The notes beneath the pieces are model-generated. The model had not been told where the DNA came from. It saw only the letters and a program-made list of their open reading frames with translations, and ran no database searches. This document shows, in pieces, positions 7,245 to 11,249 of a stretch of DNA of 11,249 bases; within the stretch, counting starts at the first letter, position 1, and every line of letters begins with the position of its first letter. This DNA is from RGIG8244 sp045639325 (GTDB lineage: Bacteria; Verrucomicrobiota; Lentisphaeria; Victivallales; UBA1829). The stretch covers positions 1 to 11,249 of the forward strand of contig JAZUCU010000017.1 in NCBI GenBank assembly GCA_045639325.1, in the 5' to 3' direction. The translations under genes were made by a program, and so were the position numbers.

Positions 7245-8578
7245 CCGAGCTGATCCTCATTCTTGAGCTTGATGGATTCCGCAATTTTTTCCAACAGATT
7301 TTCCACGCTCTTCCATTCCGCCTTGGCTTTGAGTTTTAAGTTGAGACGATGTGCAAATACCGGATTGAGCATGGCACGGACATCTTCCGGTGTCACATAA
7401 TTTCTGTTATTGTATGCGGCAAGACTCTGACAGGACCGCATCAATGCCAGTGTGGCACGGGGGCTGATTCCGTTGACCAGTGCTTCATGATGACGTGTGG
7501 CATCGGCAATGGCAATGATATATTCTTTGATGGAATCGGAAACAGCAACATGACGCACAAGTGCCTGACAACGCAAGACATCGTTATTGCGGATGACGTA
7601 GGAAATGCGGCTCAGAACGTGGCCTGTCATCTGGCTGTCAAGGATTTCCTTTTCTGCTTCAGGAGAGGGATAGCCGATACTCAAACGCATGAGGAAGCGG
7701 TCGAGCTGCGGTTCCGGCAGAGGATAAGTTCCCTGATAATCGTTGGGGTTCTGAGTCGCAATCACAAAGAAAGGCTTGGGCAGCACGTGCCGTTTGCCGT
7801 CGAGAGTGATTGCGGATTCCGACATACATTCCAGCAGACTGGACTGTGTGCGGGGCGTGGTGCGGTTGATTTCATCCGCCAGAATCACGTTACCGAAAAT
7901 CGGGCCGGGCAGAAAACGGAAATCTTTTTTGACATCGTCATAAATATTCATGCCGGTGATGTCGGAAGGCAGCATGTCGGGCGTGAACTGGATTCGTTTG
8001 TACTGACCTTGCACGCTTTTTGCAAGTGTTTGTGCCAGAAGACTCTTACCTACACCTGGAGCATCTTCCAGAAGCAGGTGCCCGTCTGCCATCAAACAGA
8101 CAATCAGGTCGCGGATGACTTGATGATTGCCTTTGAAGACGGTTGCAATATTTTCTTCCAGACGGCGGATGATCCGCTGCATGAATTCAAAATTGAAGTT
8201 GGAGGATTCCGGATCTTCTTCCTTATTCCACTGTTCCATTTCGCCCCCGCGATGGGGATCATTGAATACAAGAACAACGCTTCCGATCTGTATGGTATCC
8301 ATGTGTTTCAGTTCAAGCGACACAATAGGGCTGCCATTGACAAAGGTTCCATTGGCACTGTCCAAATCAGTAATCGTCCATGCGGAACCGTTGAATTTGA
8401 GTTCCGCATGACGGCGTGAGACGTTGTTATCGGTCAGAAAAAGCTGACACTCATTGCTTCTCCCAAGGATATATTCCGTTTCATCCAATACTTTTTCGCT
8501 TACAGTTCCAGCTTCCTGGATCGTCAACGTCGGGAAATCCGTTTTGAAAACGGTCGTTAAACCTTGTTCTGGCATCAT
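7241..8578 (-). CDS. MoxR-family AAA+ ATPase with N-terminal FHA domain
   Basis: A 445-residue cytoplasmic fusion. Residues about 18-106 form an FHA phosphopeptide-binding domain: LGRSNEC (38-44), VSRRHAEL (53-60), DLDSANGTFVNG (71-82), with the conserved Gly-Arg, Ser-x-x-His and Asn-Gly residues present. An acidic linker (about 112-128) leads to a MoxR AAA+ domain: Walker A APGVGKS (173-179), Walker B VILADE (231-236), sensor 1 ATQNP (274-278), an arginine-finger region QLDRF (291-295) and a sensor 2-like ISPRAT (371-376). MoxR proteins usually have about 320 residues, so the FHA part is an addition. They act as chaperones that assemble or activate VWA-domain partners, which fits the next gene, DUF58. 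The FHA domain suggests control by threonine phosphorylation; no kinase gene is in the window. A second ATG follows the first directly (8575); the upstream GCAGGT lies closer to the first. It is the first gene of the operon. Confidence 0.96.
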   Translation of the reverse strand: MMPEQGLTTVFKTDFPTLTIQEAGTVSEKVLDETEYILGRSNECQLFLTDNNVSRRHAELKFNGSAWTITDLDSANGTFVNGSPIVSLELKHMDTIQIGSVVLVFNDPHRGGEMEQWNKEEDPESSNFNFEFMQRIIRRLEENIATVFKGNHQVIRDLIVCLMADGHLLLEDAPGVGKSLLAQTLAKSVQGQYKRIQFTPDMLPSDITGMNIYDDVKKDFRFLPGPIFGNVILADEINRTTPRTQSSLLECMSESAITLDGKRHVLPKPFFVIATQNPNDYQGTYPLPEPQLDRFLMRLSIGYPSPEAEKEILDSQMTGHVLSRISYVIRNNDVLRCQALVRHVAVSDSIKEYIIAIADATRHHEALVNGISPRATLALMRSCQSLAAYNNRNYVTPEDVRAMLNPVFAHRLNLKLKAKAEWKSVENLLEKIAESIKLKNEDQLG

Positions 8579-8634
8579 AATTTATATTACCTGCTTACTA
8601 TGAATTTGGGGACACAGAAAATACGAATTCCGGT

Positions 8635-8663
8635 AAGGTATCATGAAAACACAAATTTGTCAA
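8635..8663 (-). promoter_or_regulatory. Promoter of the MoxR-DUF58-transglutaminase operon
   Basis: On the minus strand a perfect -35 TTGACA (8663-8658) is followed after 17 nt by TACCTT (8640-8635). That -10 box is weak but is preceded by TGA, forming an extended -10 (TGATACCTT). Transcription would start near 8628 and leave about 50 nt of leader before the ATG at 8578. No other promoter is obvious within the operon, whose genes overlap. Confidence 0.65.
8651..8660. promoter_or_regulatory. Perfect 10-bp palindrome overlapping the operon -35 box
   Basis: ACAAATTTGT is its own reverse complement and covers three bases of the minus-strand -35 box. The position suits a repressor site for the operon. 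The palindrome is short, AT-rich and single, so it may be chance. Confidence 0.25.
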
Positions 8664-8740
8664 GCCGGATTTTAATAAAACCGCGAAAAAAAAGAGAACG
8701 TACGCTTATCATACTGTTTTTTGAAAATCTCTCCAATCGC

Positions 8741-8770
8741 TTGATTTTTGTTCGCAAGGCTGTATATTAT
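8741..8770 (+). promoter_or_regulatory. Promoter of the DUF4838 gene
   Basis: A -35-like TTGATT (8741-8746) is followed by TATATT (8763-8768, gap 16) or TATTAT (8765-8770, gap 18). The likely start of transcription is near 8776, giving a leader of about 35 nt. A strong ribosome binding site AAGGAG (8798-8803) lies 8 nt before the ATG. Apart from the two promoters I see no gene or RNA structure in the 8579-8811 intergenic region. Confidence 0.6.
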
Positions 8771-8811
8771 CTCATATTTTTATGATGATAAATATATAAG
8801 GAGTCTTTATT

Positions 8812-11070
8812 ATGAATTTGTTGCACCGAGGAATTTTGACCGGGGTACTCCTGTCATGCAGTGTAATGCTTCCCGCAAAAGAGTTTGCCGCACGGTTGAA
8901 TTACCGGATTTGTGTGCCCGATCAGCCTGCCGCTATCGAAGTCAACGCGGCGGAAGAACTGGCTGCTTATCTGAACAAAACTTATACGCAGAAGGTTCGT
9001 TTGAATGGCAGTGATAAGCCCATCCTTTTCAGCGTCGGTTTCGCCCCCGAAGCAAAGGAATTTTCAAAAGCAAAAGATGCATTCAAAGAGTCCGGATTCG
9101 GCGTCTTCTGCAAAAACCGGACTATCCTTTTGACTGGTTACGATGATCCCAACGTCAAGCCTTATTCCGGTTTCGAAGAAGGTACGCTCCTGAGTGTTTA
9201 CTATTTCCTGCGTCAATATACCGGACTCAAAATTTATGCGCCGGATCCGGTTCATGGTGAAAAGGTTGGAAAAAACACAGCGTTGAAAGTCCCCGCCGCG
9301 GATAAGCCTGTGTTTTCTTTCAGTATCCGCGACATCGGCAAGAACTTTGCGGATTATTCCGTTCAGCAGATGAATGTCTATTCCAGAAAACAGCTCTGCC
9401 ATGATTTTTACTGGTCCAATCATAACGTCTATTATCTTGTTTTGAACCGCTGGGGCAAACGTTTCAAAAATCAGCCGGAAATGCTTGGGCTTTATTACGG
9501 AAAACGCCAGAGTGTCAAATATCCTTATCACATACCGTGTCTGACCAATCCCAAAGTCAAAGAAGTGATTGTCAACGACATCCTTGCCATGATCCGCAAG
9601 CAGAAAGTGGAAGACCGTGCCGTGCTCCGGGTGTTCTGTGATGCTCCGTTCTCCCGTTGCGAATGTGCAAATTGTGCGCGGATTGCGACCAATGATGATT
9701 ATTTTTACGGCTTCATTGTTTCCGTTTGGGATGCCGTAAAAGTACATTATCCGAAAACCCGTCTGTTCCTGCAGGAAAAAGGTACATCCCACAGTCTTCC
9801 CCCGGCGACCGGCAATCTGAAAAATGTGGTTGTGGATATTGCAACCGGTTATCCCGCCAAAGGTGACTACATGAAAAAGCGGGAACTTTTCCGCAAATGG
9901 CAGAAGCGTGGCGCATTGCCCACCATCCGCCTTTATGCCCGTTATCCCCAGTGGCTGGAATGTCCGCTGATCAATCCCCATGACATCGCGGCGAATTTCC
10001 GCGCCATGCATGGATATGCCCTCGGTCAGCGCCGTTCCGACTGCCGTCCGAAAACCGCAACAAGAAAAGCTCTTCCCTATTCCTTTGCCGCACTGACCAA
10101 TTACGTTCACGTGAATACCTTGCTGAATGTGAATGCGGATACCGATGAATTGATTCGCGATTTCTGCTCATTCATGTATCCGGGTGCCGCCAAAGAAATG
10201 ATTGAGTTTTACCGTTGGATGGAAAAGCGCAGCGACAATTTGAGTACGGTGGAAAATCCCTATCTGAAATGCTATGCTTACGATGCGTTGGAATACCCGC
10301 TTTCTCTCTTGAATGCGGCGGCAAAGAAATGTACCGATCCCTTCTGGCTCAATAAGTTGCGTGTTGCTTTTGATGAATTCCGGGAAAATGCAAAATCGGT
10401 GCGTCACCTGACCGTTAACCTGGAAAAGAATAGGAAGGTCGTCGCACAGCGTCGCGCGGATTTCCGTAAAAATCATTACAAGCCTTTTAACTTTACCGCC
10501 ACTCCGACTGTCTTCCCGCTTTGTCCGCTGGAAGTTCCCCTTGATAAAATTCAAGATACCACGGTCCGTGTGCATACAGTGAATGACCGTCTGGTATTTC
10601 AGTTCACCGCCATGGAAGAACGTATTGATTTGCTGAAACGTACTGCCACTGCCGATACCGCCAATCGGGTCTGGGGCGATGATTGTTTCGAAGTCATGAT
10701 CGCTCCCAACGTGCCCGACAAGCCCTATCTGCAAGTGGGGATCAATCCGGATGGAACCGTCGCAACCCTTTGGAATGCAAGAAGCGGTCCCCGTTTTCAG
10801 CCCATCATGAAAAAGCAGGTTACCTGGAAGGCTTCGGCAAAAATCGGCAAAGACCGCTGGACGGCTGAGCTTTCTCTGCCGTTGTCCCTGATTCGTGAAA
10901 TCTGCCCGGACGGCAAAGGTCGGATTGGTATTTTCCGTACCCGTGTACTTGCCGATCCCAATCCGGATAAACGCAGTTTCTATATTGCCCGCGCCGGATT
11001 ATATGGGGATGACCGGAATTCCAGCAATCACCATGATCTTACCCGCTATCGTCCCTTTACGTTCAAGTGA
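8812..11070 (+). CDS. Secreted DUF4838 protein with C-terminal CBM9-like domain
   Basis: A 752-residue exported protein. An N-terminal signal (residues 1-22) has a short hydrophobic core ILTGVLL. Cleavage after LPA (22) is plausible; LLSC at 13-16 resembles a weak lipobox, so a lipoprotein cannot be excluded. Residues about 38-165 look like the non-catalytic N-terminal domain of alpha-glucuronidase-type hydrolases (AAEELAAYLNKTY at 46-58). Then comes the DUF4838 region with NVYYLVLNRWG (205-215), FCDAPFSRCECANC (275-288) and LYARYPQWLECPL (374-386). The last part (about 575-752) resembles a family 9 carbohydrate-binding/DOMON-like sandwich: VWGDDCFEVMIAP, YLQVGINPDG, DRWTAELSLPLSLI. Such proteins are abundant in Lentisphaerota and related glycan degraders and are presumed to bind or cleave polysaccharides; the domain's catalytic activity is not established to my knowledge. 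The start is supported by AAGGAG 8 nt upstream. No terminator is visible between its stop and the IS end. Confidence 0.9.
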   Translation: MNLLHRGILTGVLLSCSVMLPAKEFAARLNYRICVPDQPAAIEVNAAEELAAYLNKTYTQKVRLNGSDKPILFSVGFAPEAKEFSKAKDAFKESGFGVFCKNRTILLTGYDDPNVKPYSGFEEGTLLSVYYFLRQYTGLKIYAPDPVHGEKVGKNTALKVPAADKPVFSFSIRDIGKNFADYSVQQMNVYSRKQLCHDFYWSNHNVYYLVLNRWGKRFKNQPEMLGLYYGKRQSVKYPYHIPCLTNPKVKEVIVNDILAMIRKQKVEDRAVLRVFCDAPFSRCECANCARIATNDDYFYGFIVSVWDAVKVHYPKTRLFLQEKGTSHSLPPATGNLKNVVVDIATGYPAKGDYMKKRELFRKWQKRGALPTIRLYARYPQWLECPLINPHDIAANFRAMHGYALGQRRSDCRPKTATRKALPYSFAALTNYVHVNTLLNVNADTDELIRDFCSFMYPGAAKEMIEFYRWMEKRSDNLSTVENPYLKCYAYDALEYPLSLLNAAAKKCTDPFWLNKLRVAFDEFRENAKSVRHLTVNLEKNRKVVAQRRADFRKNHYKPFNFTATPTVFPLCPLEVPLDKIQDTTVRVHTVNDRLVFQFTAMEERIDLLKRTATADTANRVWGDDCFEVMIAPNVPDKPYLQVGINPDGTVATLWNARSGPRFQPIMKKQVTWKASAKIGKDRWTAELSLPLSLIREICPDGKGRIGIFRTRVLADPNPDKRSFYIARAGLYGDDRNSSNHHDLTRYRPFTFK

Positions 11071-11108
11071 GAATAAAATAAGCACAAAAAATCCTCTGAA
11101 AGCTGCCG

Positions 11109-11134
11109 TGATGTGACCCCAAAAATTTGGACGG
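11109..11134. repeat. Terminal inverted repeat (right) of the IS3-family element
   Basis: The end contains TGACCCCAAAAATTTGGAC (11114-11132), very like the TGACCCC-AAAA-TTGGAC termini of many IS3-family elements. It starts about 40 bp after the stop of the DUF4838 gene and ends 6 nt before the transposase stop codon. Confidence 0.75.
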
Positions 11135-11140
11135 TTTAAA

Positions 11141-11249
11141 CTACATGGAATGGGTTCGGTATTGTACCGGACTCATTCCTTTTAATTTTAAAGATACTCT
11201 TTCATTGTTGAAATAGCAAATATATTCTTCAAGTTTTTGCTGAAAATCT
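11141..11249 (-). CDS. IS3-family transposase (OrfB, rve integrase type), C-terminal fragment
   Basis: Only the last 35 residues are in the window, with the stop codon at 11143-11141. They include LEEYICYFNNERVSLKLKG and KLKGMSPVQYRTHSM, the characteristic end of the DDE integrase-core OrfB of IS3-family elements (tyrosine-rich segment, then Lys-Leu-Lys-Gly, then Ser-Pro-Val-x-Tyr-Arg). OrfB is normally made as an OrfAB fusion by -1 frameshifting and cuts and joins the element's ends. Whether the copy is intact cannot be judged from this piece; what is visible has no damage. Confidence 0.9.
   Translation of the reverse strand, partial: DFQQKLEEYICYFNNERVSLKLKGMSPVQYRTHSM

Larger units (their letters stand above)
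11109..11249 (-). mobile_element. Right end of an IS3-family insertion sequence (partial)
   Basis: The element runs off the window edge. Its inside carries the transposase C-terminus on the minus strand, and its outer end carries a terminal inverted repeat, so this is the right end of an element whose body lies beyond 11249. The boundary is placed at TGATGTGACCCC (11109) by analogy with IS150-type ends (TG, a few bases, then TGACCCC); 11112 or 11114 are alternatives. The other end and the target duplication cannot be seen. Confidence 0.82.

Noticed and set aside
8706..8791. Inverted pair TTATCAT / ATGATAA around the DUF4838 promoter
   Set aside because: Seven-base arms over 70 bp apart in AT-rich DNA are expected by chance.
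9064..10110. 348-residue minus-strand open frame across the DUF4838 gene
   Set aside because: It is a frame shadow; the plus strand has a signal peptide, a good ribosome binding site and family-wide similarity over the whole length.

Overview
The window looks like chromosomal DNA from a Gram-negative, polysaccharide-degrading bacterium. The best guess is Lentisphaerota (Victivallis-like) or a relative in the PVC group. The argument is indirect: a secreted DUF4838 protein with a C-terminal CBM9-like domain (a type strongly expanded in that group), a cytoplasmic GH1 beta-glucosidase and a large MoxR/DUF58/transglutaminase operon. There is no rRNA or other marker gene to fix the taxonomy.

Layout. 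Positions 1-1414 are the leader-distal part of a type V-A (Cas12a) CRISPR array: 22 complete spacers between 36-nt repeats, ending in a degenerate repeat. The array runs left to right. The leader and any cas12a/cas4/cas1/cas2 genes would lie to the left, outside the window. About 20 bp after the last repeat is a sigma70-type promoter driving a GH1 glycosidase (1510-2847, +), which ends in a strong intrinsic terminator (2876-2911). Facing it is a three-gene operon on the minus strand (8578 to 2915): an FHA domain fused to a MoxR AAA+ ATPase, a DUF58 protein, and a 1031-residue membrane-anchored transglutaminase-like protein. The genes are coupled by 4-nt and 14-nt overlaps. The operon starts from a promoter in a 233-bp divergent intergenic region. 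The other side of that region drives a secreted DUF4838/CBM9-like protein (8812-11070, +). At the right edge an IS3-family element begins (about 11109 onward); only its right inverted repeat and the last 35 transposase residues are visible.

How the parts fit. The MoxR-DUF58-transglutaminase genes form a known association (MoxR as AAA+ chaperone, DUF58 as its VWA-like partner, a TgpA-like transglutaminase as membrane effector). Here it carries two unusual additions: an N-terminal phosphothreonine-binding FHA domain on MoxR, and a roughly 110-residue Lys/Ala/Pro-rich, histone H1-like segment placed in the extracytoplasmic part just before the transglutaminase core. This is the best candidate in the window for something under-described. 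The GH1 and DUF4838 genes fit glycan use but are separate transcription units. The CRISPR array is ordinary in type. Two repeat variants are interleaved along it, and its last repeat has lost the crRNA handle stem.
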